Below are positions 56,729 to 64,000 of a DNA stretch of 64,000 nt, in pieces. Positions within the stretch are counted from its first letter, which is position 1. Every line of letters begins with the position of its first letter. The translations under genes and the position numbers were made by a program. The notes under the pieces are model-generated. The model searched no databases. It was not told the DNA's origin and saw nothing but the letters and a program-made list of their open reading frames with translations. Source of the stretch: Collinsella sp. AF02-46-1 (GTDB taxonomy: Bacteria > Actinomycetota > Coriobacteriia > Coriobacteriales > Coriobacteriaceae); assembly GCF_003465825.1 (NCBI RefSeq), contig NZ_QSBV01000007.1, positions 37,278 through 101,277 on the forward strand, written 5' to 3'.

Positions 56729-58180
56729 GTGGCAGGTTGGAATCTAACCGGCAATAGCGTTTCCGCCGAGTTCGACGGTTCGGACGAGCAGGAGCGTAAA
56801 GAGCTCAGCGTGAGCCAGGCGGTAGAGATCGCCGCCGGTGCGCTCGATGCTATTCCGCAACTGATCGTCCTGGGCGAGGTCACGGGTTTCCGTGGTCCCA
56901 ATGCCCGAAGTGGCCACTGCTACTTCCAGATTAAAGACGACTCGGCCGCCGTCGACTGCATCATCTGGAAGGGCGCCTATCTCAAGCGTACCTTCGATCT
57001 GCGTGACGGCATGCAGGTGAGCTTTAAGGGCAGCTTCAATCTCTATAAGGCCACGGGCCGCATGAGCTTTGTCGCTCGCTCGTTTTCGCTGGCGGGGGAG
57101 GGTCTGCTGCGTCAACAGGTGGCGCAGTTGGCCGAAAAGCTACGCCGCGAGGGCCTGATGGACGAGTCCCGCAAACGCCGCATTCCGGTGTTTTGCTCAC
57201 GCGTGGCGGCCGTCACCTCGCTTTCCGGTGCGGTAATCGACGACGTCAAGCGTACGCTGCGCCGTCGCAACCCGCTCGTCGAGCTTGTTTGCGTGGGCGC
57301 CAAGGTCCAAGGCGAGGGTGCGCCGGCCGAGCTCATTGAGGGCTTGCGCCGCGCCGCTTCCATTACGCCGGCGCCCGACTGTATTTTGCTGGTGCGCGGC
57401 GGCGGCTCCTTTGAGGACCTCATGACCTTTAATGACGAGGAGCTTGCCCGCGCGGTGGCGGCTTGTCCTGTGCCCGTGGTGACCGGCATTGGCCATGAGC
57501 CCGATACCTCGATTTGCGACATGGTGAGCGACCGACGCGCCTCCACGCCCACGGCGGCGGCAGAATCGGTGGCGCCGGCTATGACGGAGTTGGCCGATGT
57601 GCTCGAGGCGCGCCATCAGCGTCTGGGTGCCGCGATGGCATCGATGATTGGGTCGGCCCAGGTCGACCTGGAGATGCTCGATCAGCGCGGTCGCCGTGCC
57701 TGGGATACCTATACGGCTCGCTTGGGTGATGCGCTCGATGCCGCTGCGTGTCGCCCGTGCCTCAACGACCCCACATTTATGGTCGAGCGTCGCGAATCGG
57801 AGCTTGCACTGACTGCCGATCGCCTGTCGGGCGCCATAGTACGCTCAGTCGGGGTCTTCCGCTCCAACTTCGAGCGTCTGCCCGAGCGTCTGGTTGCAAG
57901 CACCTCAGGGCTCGACGGCAAACGCCATGCGCTCACGCTTACGAGTTCCCGTCTGGAGCATCAGGGGCGCACGATGCTCAGCAAACCAGCGTCCGACCTG
58001 GGCCGTGCAGCGGCTTCGCTCGATGCCCTGTCGCCGCTTAAGGTACTTGCCCGCGGCTATTCCATCGCGTACAGCGACGATGGTGTGGCTATAAGTGCCC
58101 AGACCTTTAAGCCGGGCGACGCCATCCGCGTGCGCATGGCGGACGGTAACGTGTCGGCAACCGTCAACGCGGTCGAGTAG
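56729..58180 (+). CDS. xseA: Exodeoxyribonuclease VII large subunit
   Basis: 483 residues from a GTG at 56729, with AAGGAGG at 56718-56724. The N-terminal OB fold reads ELIVLGEVTGFRGPNARSGHCYFQIKDDSAAVDCIIWKGAYL. The catalytic domain has RRNPLVELVCVGAKVQGEGAPAEL, LLVRGGGSFEDLMTFNDEELARAV and VVTGIGHEPDTSICDMVSDRRASTPTAAAE. A long helical region follows, ending with SPLKVLARGYSIAY. It degrades single-stranded DNA with XseB. xseB follows 42 bases later. Confidence 0.95.
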   Translation: MAGWNLTGNSVSAEFDGSDEQERKELSVSQAVEIAAGALDAIPQLIVLGEVTGFRGPNARSGHCYFQIKDDSAAVDCIIWKGAYLKRTFDLRDGMQVSFKGSFNLYKATGRMSFVARSFSLAGEGLLRQQVAQLAEKLRREGLMDESRKRRIPVFCSRVAAVTSLSGAVIDDVKRTLRRRNPLVELVCVGAKVQGEGAPAELIEGLRRAASITPAPDCILLVRGGGSFEDLMTFNDEELARAVAACPVPVVTGIGHEPDTSICDMVSDRRASTPTAAAESVAPAMTELADVLEARHQRLGAAMASMIGSAQVDLEMLDQRGRRAWDTYTARLGDALDAAACRPCLNDPTFMVERRESELALTADRLSGAIVRSVGVFRSNFERLPERLVASTSGLDGKRHALTLTSSRLEHQGRTMLSKPASDLGRAAASLDALSPLKVLARGYSIAYSDDGVAISAQTFKPGDAIRVRMADGNVSATVNAVE

Positions 58181-58222
58181 ACCGCGTTTCGCAGTGATAG
58201 ACCCTTAGGAAAGGAAACAGAT

Positions 58223-58489
58223 ATGGCAGAGAAGACCCCGGTAGAGCAGCTTACGTACAAGCAGGCCTCGCAGGAGCTGGAGCTCATCATCCGCAGCCTG
58301 GAGTCGGGCGATATGGAGCTCGAGGAGTCGCTCGAGAGCTACACCCGCGGCGTCGAGCTCCTCAAGAGCCTGCGCACCCGCCTGTCCGATGCCGAGCAGA
58401 AGGTCTCGGTGCTCCTTAAGGACGTCGACGGCAACGACGTGCTCGCCGACGGCGAAGCCGCCAACACGGACGACAACCTCTCGTTCTAA
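58223..58489 (+). CDS. xseB: Exodeoxyribonuclease VII small subunit
   Basis: 88 residues with AGGAAA upstream. LTYKQASQELELIIRSLESGDMELEESLESYTRGVELLKSLRTRLSDAEQKV is the family hallmark (two antiparallel helices). It is near the typical 80 residues, with an acidic C-terminal tail. It binds the XseA stalk in several copies. Confidence 0.95.
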   Translation: MAEKTPVEQLTYKQASQELELIIRSLESGDMELEESLESYTRGVELLKSLRTRLSDAEQKVSVLLKDVDGNDVLADGEAANTDDNLSF

Positions 58490-58538
58490 GCATCTCGACC
58501 AAATATAATTACCTTGGTCTGTGAGAAAGGAACCAGCT

Positions 58539-58874
58539 ATGTGTGATTGCATCTTCTGTAAAATTGCCAACCACGAGATCCCCTCGACCGTTGTCTATGA
58601 GGACGACCAGGTCATCGCCTTCGATGACCTCAACCCCCAGGCGCCGGTCCACACGCTCGTGATCCCCAAGAAGCACTACAGCGACATCGCCGACAACGTG
58701 CCTGCCGAGACCATGGGCGCCATGGCTCACGCCATCCAAGAGGTCGCCAAGGCCAAGGGTTTGGAGGACGGTTTCCGCGTCATCTCCAACAAGGGCGTCA
58801 ACGCCGGCCAGACCGTCATGCACTTCCACATGCACGTCCTCGGCGGCAAAAACCTGGGCGAGAACCTCATCTGA
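58539..58874 (+). CDS. HIT family (HINT-type) nucleotide hydrolase
   Basis: 111 residues from the ATG at 58539, with AAAGGAACC upstream. CIFCKIANHEIPSTVVYEDDQVIAFDDLNPQAPVHTLVIPK is the HINT start and MHFHMHVLGGK the His triad. The two Cys at positions 4 and 7 (CDCIFC) could bind zinc. HINT proteins hydrolyse AMP-lysine and related phosphoramidates. Confidence 0.93.
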   Translation: MCDCIFCKIANHEIPSTVVYEDDQVIAFDDLNPQAPVHTLVIPKKHYSDIADNVPAETMGAMAHAIQEVAKAKGLEDGFRVISNKGVNAGQTVMHFHMHVLGGKNLGENLI

Positions 58875-58915
58875 GGGCGCTTGGTCCGTCGACTTGGCTG
58901 CCTTTGGAGTAATCT

Positions 58916-59806
58916 ATGCAGCTTTCTCAACTCGAATACCTTCAAGCGGTGGCGAACTATGGCGGCGTGCGCAAAGCAGCTCGCGCCGTTCATGTGAGTC
59001 CGCAGGCCGTTTCGTCGGCAATCAAAAAGTTGGAATCTGAGTATCAGATTGTTTTGCTTGACCGATCGGCGGGGGAGGCTGTTTTGTCTCCGGCGGGCAG
59101 AGAATTTGCGCGTCGTGCACGCGTGATCCTGGCACAAGTCGACGATCTCAAAAAGTACGCTCAATCGAGGGGCGACGGCGTTTCGCCCGATGGCCACTTT
59201 CGTCTTTACGCCCCCTGCCTTCATGGGCGGGGGCGCCTTTTTGCCGAAAGCTGGTATGACTCGTTTGAACGCTCGCACCCTCAGATTCACCTTGATGTGT
59301 GGCATCAGCCAACGGCTACATGCTTTGAATCACTTGTGCTTGGCATTTCGGATGCGGCTATCTCATTCGAGGAACCACGGGACAGCGTCCTTTCTTCAAA
59401 ATATTTGGGTGAAAAGGAGCTCAAGGTTCTTTCATGCCCAGCGGGTCATCAATCTGTGGGCGCCATGACCATTCGCGAGTTACTGGGCGGCAGGCTCGCT
59501 GTTCCCATTAATTTGTCACCCTGTCTCAATGCAATCAATCAATGTCCCGAAGCCCAGCTCGTCAATTTTCGCTTCCGTGATGTTGAATACGGAAGCAGGG
59601 CTCAGACTGAGTTTCTTCAAGCCGGGGGATTGATATTGAGTTTGTCTGGGTCCTCTCTCGCATCGGATGGGTCAGAAGTGAGTGAGTGCTCCATTGAAGG
59701 TTCGCGTGATGTAACCTTGCCCATCTACTTTTGCTATCGGCAAAATTCCTGGACTGATCGACACCAGACGGTTTTTCTGCACCTATTGCGTCATCTTGCT
59801 TCGTGA
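58916..59806 (+). CDS. LysR family transcriptional regulator
   Basis: 296 residues. The helix-turn-helix is at 1-62 (LSQLEYLQAVANYGGVRKAARAVHVSPQAVSSAIKKLESEYQIVLLDRS). The effector domain is of the periplasmic-binding type. TattATG-like spacing to the MFS gene (about 120 bases) suggests it may control the neighbour. The RKAARAVHVSPQAVSSAI helix is well conserved. The inducer is unknown. Compared with neighbours its effector region has lower GC. Confidence 0.88.
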   Translation: MQLSQLEYLQAVANYGGVRKAARAVHVSPQAVSSAIKKLESEYQIVLLDRSAGEAVLSPAGREFARRARVILAQVDDLKKYAQSRGDGVSPDGHFRLYAPCLHGRGRLFAESWYDSFERSHPQIHLDVWHQPTATCFESLVLGISDAAISFEEPRDSVLSSKYLGEKELKVLSCPAGHQSVGAMTIRELLGGRLAVPINLSPCLNAINQCPEAQLVNFRFRDVEYGSRAQTEFLQAGGLILSLSGSSLASDGSEVSECSIEGSRDVTLPIYFCYRQNSWTDRHQTVFLHLLRHLAS

Positions 59807-59925
59807 GATTAATTGGCTTCGAGGCATCAAGTGATTATTGACGCCTTGTAACACATAGCTGACAGCTTTGCCCTCATGCTTTTCCAAGATTCCGATTTAG
59901 ATTGCTGACTCTTGGAGGGCGGAGC

Positions 59926-61086
59926 ATGAAAAACCGTACGGTTTTGCTTTATATGACGTTCGTTTTTCTGTCGAACTTCAGCACCATCTTGTATTTTCTA
60001 ACTGTCTACCTTGAGTTCGTCGGACTTTCGATGGTATCGATTTCTAGCATGATGATTGCATATCAAGTGAGCAAGTTCATCCTTGAAGTTCCCACTGGCT
60101 ATATTGCTGATAGGTTTGGACGAAAGACAAGCGGTCTCGTTGGCGTCGTGGGGATGCTTGGATACTACGCCGCCCTGCTTCTCGTCCGTTCTCCCCTGCT
60201 TTTAGTCGGTGCGTTCGCTCTCAAAGGTTTTGCCGTTGCGTGTGTGAGCGGATCCATCGAAGCGATTTACATTGACAGCGTCTCTCAGGACCAGCTCGTA
60301 AGACTTAATGTCGTTGAGCGATTTGTTTTCTATGCCTCTTGTGCCATCTCCGCTTGCGTGGGCGGTTTCATTTCGTCCGTCGGTGCATATCTCATTGGTC
60401 TTTCGGCAGATATCATCGCAATGGTGTTGACGTTGGTTGTCGTTGTCTGCATTCCTGAGATGCGAAGAGGGGGCATTGCGACGACACCTGAACATGGGAT
60501 TAGCCCGAAGATGATCGGTGCCGCTATTGCGGGTAATGGCATTCTTCGTTCAGCGTTCATCATGGACTGTTCTCAGGCATTTGCTTTTGTCGCCCTGGAA
60601 GACTTTTTCTCACTGCTGCTTGCGGGTCGCGGAATGAATGCCGTCGCTTCGGGTGTCACCATTGCGGTCCAGCTCCTTGCCTCGGCCTCCATGGGACTTA
60701 TTGTGCCCTGCGCGATTGCTCATGTCGACAAGGGCCGCTTTGCGCGTATTTGCGGCATCGTGCGCCTTTTCCTGACAGCTTTGTTTTTGATTCCCCTTAC
60801 TCCGGCTAATTTGCTGCCCGTGTTCTATGTGCTGCAGACGGTTGCGTACTCGTTATTTGCTCCAATTAAATACTCAATTTTTCAAAAAGTAGCCGATTCT
60901 TCGATGCGCTGTTCACTGATTTCGGTTCAAAGCCAGATGGTGGCGGTGGGCGCCATCCTTTTCTATCTGTTCAATGCTGTGTTGAGCAGCATCGCGGGCA
61001 TTCGAGTCATATTGCTTGTCGCACTCGGAACCTCTTCTTTGGTGTATATCCCCGCGCTCTTTCGTCTTACAAGCCAAAGGACATGA
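59926..61086 (+). CDS. MFS transporter
   Basis: 386 residues from the ATG at 59926, with GGAGGGCGGAG upstream. About 12 hydrophobic segments. The motif A region is GYIADRFGRKTSGLVGVVGM after helix 2, as in the drug and sugar efflux branches. EVPTGYIADRFGRK is typical of the small MFS group found in Firmicutes and Actinomycetota. Substrate unknown; export of a toxic compound is plausible given the LysR neighbour. A terminator follows. Confidence 0.85.
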   Translation: MKNRTVLLYMTFVFLSNFSTILYFLTVYLEFVGLSMVSISSMMIAYQVSKFILEVPTGYIADRFGRKTSGLVGVVGMLGYYAALLLVRSPLLLVGAFALKGFAVACVSGSIEAIYIDSVSQDQLVRLNVVERFVFYASCAISACVGGFISSVGAYLIGLSADIIAMVLTLVVVVCIPEMRRGGIATTPEHGISPKMIGAAIAGNGILRSAFIMDCSQAFAFVALEDFFSLLLAGRGMNAVASGVTIAVQLLASASMGLIVPCAIAHVDKGRFARICGIVRLFLTALFLIPLTPANLLPVFYVLQTVAYSLFAPIKYSIFQKVADSSMRCSLISVQSQMVAVGAILFYLFNAVLSSIAGIRVILLVALGTSSLVYIPALFRLTSQRT

Positions 61087-61119
61087 GTATTTGGGCACCG
61101 ATAACTTATATATCAACGC

Positions 61120-61155
61120 AATAAACCCGAGCGCGAGGGCGTTTGGGTTTATTAT
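61120..61155 (+). terminator. Terminator between MFS and acetate kinase genes
   Basis: AATAAACCC (61120-61128) and GGGTTTATT (61145-61153) form a perfect stem with a 16-base loop that contains GCGC. It is a weak terminator in the gap before the first acetate kinase. Confidence 0.6.
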
Positions 61156-61206
61156 TGAAGCGTATGTAACCTGGCGGCGCCACACCGCCTGTTAGTAGGG
61201 AGACAC

Positions 61207-62385
61207 ATGAACGTTCTGGTCGTCAACGCAGGATCTTCGACCCTTAAGTATCAGGTCATCGATACCAAGTCCCATAAGGTGTCCGCAAAGGGCTCCTGCG
61301 AGCGCGTCTGCTTTACCGGCGGCACTTTCACCCATGCTGCCAACGGCTCCAAGAAGGTGACCGAGAACATCGAGTTCCCCGACCACAAGGTCGCCATCGA
61401 GGTTGTCCTGAAGGACCTCGAGGCCAACGGCGTCAAGATTGAGGGTATCGGCCACCGTATCGTTCAGGGCGGTTGGTACTTTGGCGATTCCTCCCTCGTC
61501 GACGAGGATGTCCTCGCCAAGATCCGCGAGGTCGCTCCGCTCGCCCCGCTGCACAACAACCCCGAGGCCAACGTTATCGAGTACTGCCTGGAGCAGTATC
61601 CCGACCTGCCCAACGTCACGGTTTACGACACCGCTTTCCACTTCAACATGCCCGAGGTCGCCAAGACTTACGCCCTGCCCAAGGACGTCTGCGACAAGCT
61701 GCACATCCGTAAGTACGGCGCCCACGGCACCAGCTACCGCTACATCTCCAAGAAGGTCGCCGAGATGACCAACGGCGAGGCCCGCAAGGTCGTCGTGTGC
61801 CATATCGGCTCCGGCGCTTCCCTGTGCGCCATCGAGGACGGCAAGTGCATGGACACCACCATGGGCTTGACGCCGCTCGACGGCGTCATGATGGGCACCC
61901 GCTGCGGCTCCATCGACCCGGCTACCGTGTGCTACCTGCAGCGCGAGGGCGGCTACACCTTCGACGAGGTCGACGAGATGATGAACAAGAAGTCCGGCCT
62001 TTTGGCTGTGACCGGCGGCAAGACCAACGACTGCCGCAACGTCGAGGAGCTCGCCGCTGCCGGTGACCCCGAGGCCCAGCTCGCCTTCGATATGTTCGTC
62101 TACAAGATTGCCGCCAAGGCTGCCGAGATGGCCACCTCCATGTGCGGTATGGACACCCTGGTCTTCACTGCCGGCATCGGTGAGCACGCTCCTGCCGTCC
62201 GCGCCGGCGTGGCCGACCGCCTGGCCTTTATGGGCGTCAAGATGGATCATGCCCGCAACGCCCTGCGTGGTGACGGCGCATGGTGCCTGTCTGCCAAGGA
62301 TTCCAAGGTCAAAATCTTTGTCATCCCCACGGACGAGGAGTTCATGATCGCTTCCGACGTCGAGCGCATCGTCAACGGCAAGTAA
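61207..62385 (+). CDS. ackA: Acetate kinase, first copy
   Basis: 392 residues with GGGAGACAC upstream. MNVLVVNAGSSTLKYQVID is the ASKHA phosphate loop. GHRIVQGGW, VYDTAFH, HIGSGASLCAIEDGKCMDTTMGLTPLDGVMMGTRCGSIDP and FTAGIGEHAP cover the active site. The His of the usual VVHGG is Gln here. The usual HGTSHRY reads HGTSYRY, so the second His is lost in this copy. It makes ATP from acetyl phosphate in fermentation, or runs in reverse. No pta gene is adjacent. Confidence 0.92.
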   Translation: MNVLVVNAGSSTLKYQVIDTKSHKVSAKGSCERVCFTGGTFTHAANGSKKVTENIEFPDHKVAIEVVLKDLEANGVKIEGIGHRIVQGGWYFGDSSLVDEDVLAKIREVAPLAPLHNNPEANVIEYCLEQYPDLPNVTVYDTAFHFNMPEVAKTYALPKDVCDKLHIRKYGAHGTSYRYISKKVAEMTNGEARKVVVCHIGSGASLCAIEDGKCMDTTMGLTPLDGVMMGTRCGSIDPATVCYLQREGGYTFDEVDEMMNKKSGLLAVTGGKTNDCRNVEELAAAGDPEAQLAFDMFVYKIAAKAAEMATSMCGMDTLVFTAGIGEHAPAVRAGVADRLAFMGVKMDHARNALRGDGAWCLSAKDSKVKIFVIPTDEEFMIASDVERIVNGK

Positions 62386-62396
62386 TTGCAAGAGGG

Positions 62397-62436
62397 GAGG
62401 GGCTGGACGACCGAGCGCCGTTCAGCTCCTCTTTTG
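62397..62436 (+). terminator. Terminator between the two acetate kinases
   Basis: GAGGGGCTG (62397-62405) pairs with CAGCTCCTC (62423-62431), one G-T, followed by TTTTG. Confidence 0.75.
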
Positions 62437-62466
62437 TACTCGTTGGGCGATATGCCTGATAGCTAT

Positions 62467-62483
62467 TTATCAAGTTGTGATAA
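62467..62483. promoter_or_regulatory. Dyad TTATCA/TGATAA upstream of the second acetate kinase
   Basis: Perfect 6-base arms TTATCA (62467-62472) and TGATAA (62478-62483) with spacer AGTTG. Size and form fit a winged-helix or CRP/FNR-type operator in a fermentation gene promoter. The binding protein is unknown. Confidence 0.45.
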
Positions 62484-62549
62484 CTTCTTATTAACATGCG
62501 GCCGCCTTAAGGGGTCTGCGCCGACCGTATCGCACTGCAAAGGAGTCTC

Positions 62550-63728
62550 ATGAACGTACTTGTTGTCAACGCCGGCAGCTCGAGCCTTAAATATCAGCTT
62601 TTGGATACCGATACCCGCGAGGTTTTCGCCAAGGGCAACTGCGAGCGTATCGGCTCGGAGATGGGCATCTTTGGCCACTCCGAGAACGGTGGTGCCAAGC
62701 AGACCGAGGAGATTCCTTTTCCCGATCATCGCTGCGCCATTGCGCGCGTGCTCGAGGAGCTCGAGAAGACCGACTTTACGATCGATGGCATCGGCCACCG
62801 TATCGTTCAGGGTGGCTGGCACTTCGATGATTCCGCGGTCGTCGACGATGAGGTCATGGCTAAGATCCTCGAGGTTGCTCCGCTCGCCCCGCTGCACAAT
62901 TACGGCGAGGCCGCGGCAATCGAATATTGCCGCGAGAAGTATCCGGAGCTGCCCAACGTGGCCGTCTTCGACACCTCGTTCCACATGACCATGCCCGAGG
63001 TCGCCTACACCTACGCGCTGCCCAAGGACGTGTGCGACAAGTACCACGTGCGCAAGTACGGTGCCCACGGCACGAGTCACCGCTATGAGTGGATGATGGC
63101 CAAGGAGATCCTGGGCTCGCGCTGCCACCGCCTGCTCTCGTGCCATTTGGGCAACGGCGCCTCGCTTGCCGCCATCGAGGACGGTGTATGCCGCGATACC
63201 ACGATGGGCCTCACGCCGCTCGACGGCCTGATGATGGGCACCCGTTGTGGTTCCATTGACCCGGCTACCGTGTGCTACCTGCAGCGCGAGGGCGGCTACA
63301 GCTACCAGGAAGTCGATGACATGATGAACAAGCAGTCTGGTCTGCTTGCCATCTCGGGCATCTCCAACGACGCCCGTGACATCCGTACGCGCGCCTCCGA
63401 GGGCGACGAGCGTTGCCTGCTCGCCTTCGATATGTTCGCCTACAAGGCCATGCAGCAGGCCGGCTCCATGATCGCTTCCATGGCGGGCGTGGACACCATT
63501 ACCTTTACCGCCGGCATTGGCGAGAACGACTGGTCGATCCGCAAGGCCTTCTGCGACTGCTTCGAGTGGCTGGGCGTGCGCATCGACAACAACAAGAACC
63601 GCGAGGCCGTGGGTAACGGCCCGCAGGTCATCAGCGCCGCCGGCTCTTCCGTCACGGTCATGGTCATCCCCACCGACGAGGAATACATGATCGCCCACGA
63701 CGTCGAACGCCTGACCAAGAACAACTAA
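62550..63728 (+). CDS. ackA: Acetate kinase, second copy
   Basis: 392 residues with AAGGAG upstream. It is the same length as the first copy and shares long stretches with it, including TTMGLTPLDG, MMGTRCGSIDPATVCYLQRE and KYGAHGTS. Catalytic segments are as in the family; here HGTSHRY is intact, and GHRIVQGGW again has Gln. Divergence is spread along the whole length, so the duplication is not recent. Own promoter and terminator. Confidence 0.92.
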   Translation: MNVLVVNAGSSSLKYQLLDTDTREVFAKGNCERIGSEMGIFGHSENGGAKQTEEIPFPDHRCAIARVLEELEKTDFTIDGIGHRIVQGGWHFDDSAVVDDEVMAKILEVAPLAPLHNYGEAAAIEYCREKYPELPNVAVFDTSFHMTMPEVAYTYALPKDVCDKYHVRKYGAHGTSHRYEWMMAKEILGSRCHRLLSCHLGNGASLAAIEDGVCRDTTMGLTPLDGLMMGTRCGSIDPATVCYLQREGGYSYQEVDDMMNKQSGLLAISGISNDARDIRTRASEGDERCLLAFDMFAYKAMQQAGSMIASMAGVDTITFTAGIGENDWSIRKAFCDCFEWLGVRIDNNKNREAVGNGPQVISAAGSSVTVMVIPTDEEYMIAHDVERLTKNN

Positions 63729-63746
63729 CGCATTCGTCTGTAATTG

Positions 63747-63786
63747 AAAAAAGGCCTCCAGAGCAACAGCTCCGGAGGCCTTTTTA
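63747..63786. terminator. Bidirectional terminator after the second acetate kinase
   Basis: GGCCTCCAGAGC (63753-63764) pairs with GCTCCGGAGGCC (63769-63780), one A-C mismatch, flanked by A6 and T5. Confidence 0.88.
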
Positions 63787-64000
63787 CTAGCAGGCGGTAA
63801 TTCCAGTCCCAAAGTGACCATCGCCGGCAACGCCTGCGCTTTCAGCAACGGCATCCATTCGTTCAGATCCTAAGCCCCAGCTCGTAGCCAAGCCGCCGCC
63901 CACTCCAGATTCCCTGACTGCTGCGTGACGGCAGGGACCCTGCAGGGCAAAGCTCTGAAAACATTCCGCACTGATATCTTCTGTATTGAAGACGTCGATG
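63787..64000 (-). CDS. C-terminal part of a minus-strand gene cut by the window end
   Basis: An open minus-strand frame of 71 codons runs from the window edge to the TAG at 63789-63787, directly beside a bidirectional terminator. The sequence reads IDVFNTEDISAECFQ... and ends DGHFGTGITAC. The length, uninterrupted frame and terminator position support a real gene. I do not recognise the family, and composition is slightly unusual. Confidence 0.45.
   Translation of the reverse strand, partial: IDVFNTEDISAECFQSFALQGPCRHAAVRESGVGGGLATSWGLGSERMDAVAESAGVAGDGHFGTGITAC

Noticed and set aside
62463..63854. Minus-strand open frame of 463 codons opposite the second acetate kinase
   Set aside because: Antisense to a well-conserved enzyme; a similar frame lies opposite the first copy (61192-62391). 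High GC at third positions keeps such frames open. The protein has no recognisable motif.

Overview
The window is about 64 kb of high-GC bacterial chromosome with ordinary, tightly packed coding and no tRNA, rRNA, phage, IS or CRISPR locus that I can see. Gene content (EttA, an ECF transporter with both ATPase domains in one protein, a C69 dipeptidase with an LPxTG anchor, acetylase-type lysine genes, tandem acetate kinases, L-lactate dehydrogenase) and base composition suggest a fermentative gut Actinomycetota of the Coriobacteriia. Collinsella is my best guess, by inference only.

Layout. 1-2000: the tail of a cut gene and two HAD phosphatases. 2033-13421: a GntR regulator followed by an apparent ten-gene operon: YfcC-type transporter, two atypical amidohydrolases, FrlC-like epimerase, FrlB-like SIS deglycase, two FrlD-like PfkB kinases, YjbQ, BtpA and an FGGY kinase. 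This looks like an enlarged relative of the fructoselysine (Amadori compound) pathway. 13501-18600: TatD, TcdA, a 28-residue hydrophobic ORF, an ArsR/SdpI pair and EttA. 18605-26801: two lineage-type hypothetical proteins, a BglG antiterminator with PTS EIIBC, a neutral-ceramidase-like protein, an AEC transporter and a DUF4160 pair. 26935-34536: NadE, aminotransferase, L-lactate dehydrogenase, a DUF2974 hydrolase between two repeats, a nucleoid-associated protein and a YefM/RelE-type toxin-antitoxin pair. 34755-40123: the lysine region, with a LysA-DapA fusion under a lysine riboswitch, DapB, DapH and a divergent M20 deacetylase. 40138-43715: HigBA, small membrane proteins and a Ser/Thr kinase. 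43753-47369: a secreted coiled-coil cell-wall protein, then a likely D-aspartate ligase and aspartate racemase. 47496-50981: EcfT, EcfA and an S component preceded by a Trp-Trp-Trp leader peptide and attenuator, which points to tryptophan uptake. 51169-58874: surface dipeptidase, lipid kinase with a 30-residue membrane ORF, RNase D, zinc peptidase, XseA/XseB and a HIT protein. 58916-63728: LysR, MFS and two acetate kinases. The last 214 bases hold an open minus-strand frame that runs off the window.

The most striking non-coding feature is a family of about 100-nt structured elements. Four copies (18434-18533, 34615-34712, 50092-50192, 55719-55816) each lie just after a stop codon, in the sense of that gene. 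Loop sequences are constant while stems change by compensating substitutions. Three copies are preceded by an almost identical hairpin with arms GTTACGCGGTTT/AAACCGCGTAAC.

All functional names rest on reading motifs by eye. No search or folding program was run.
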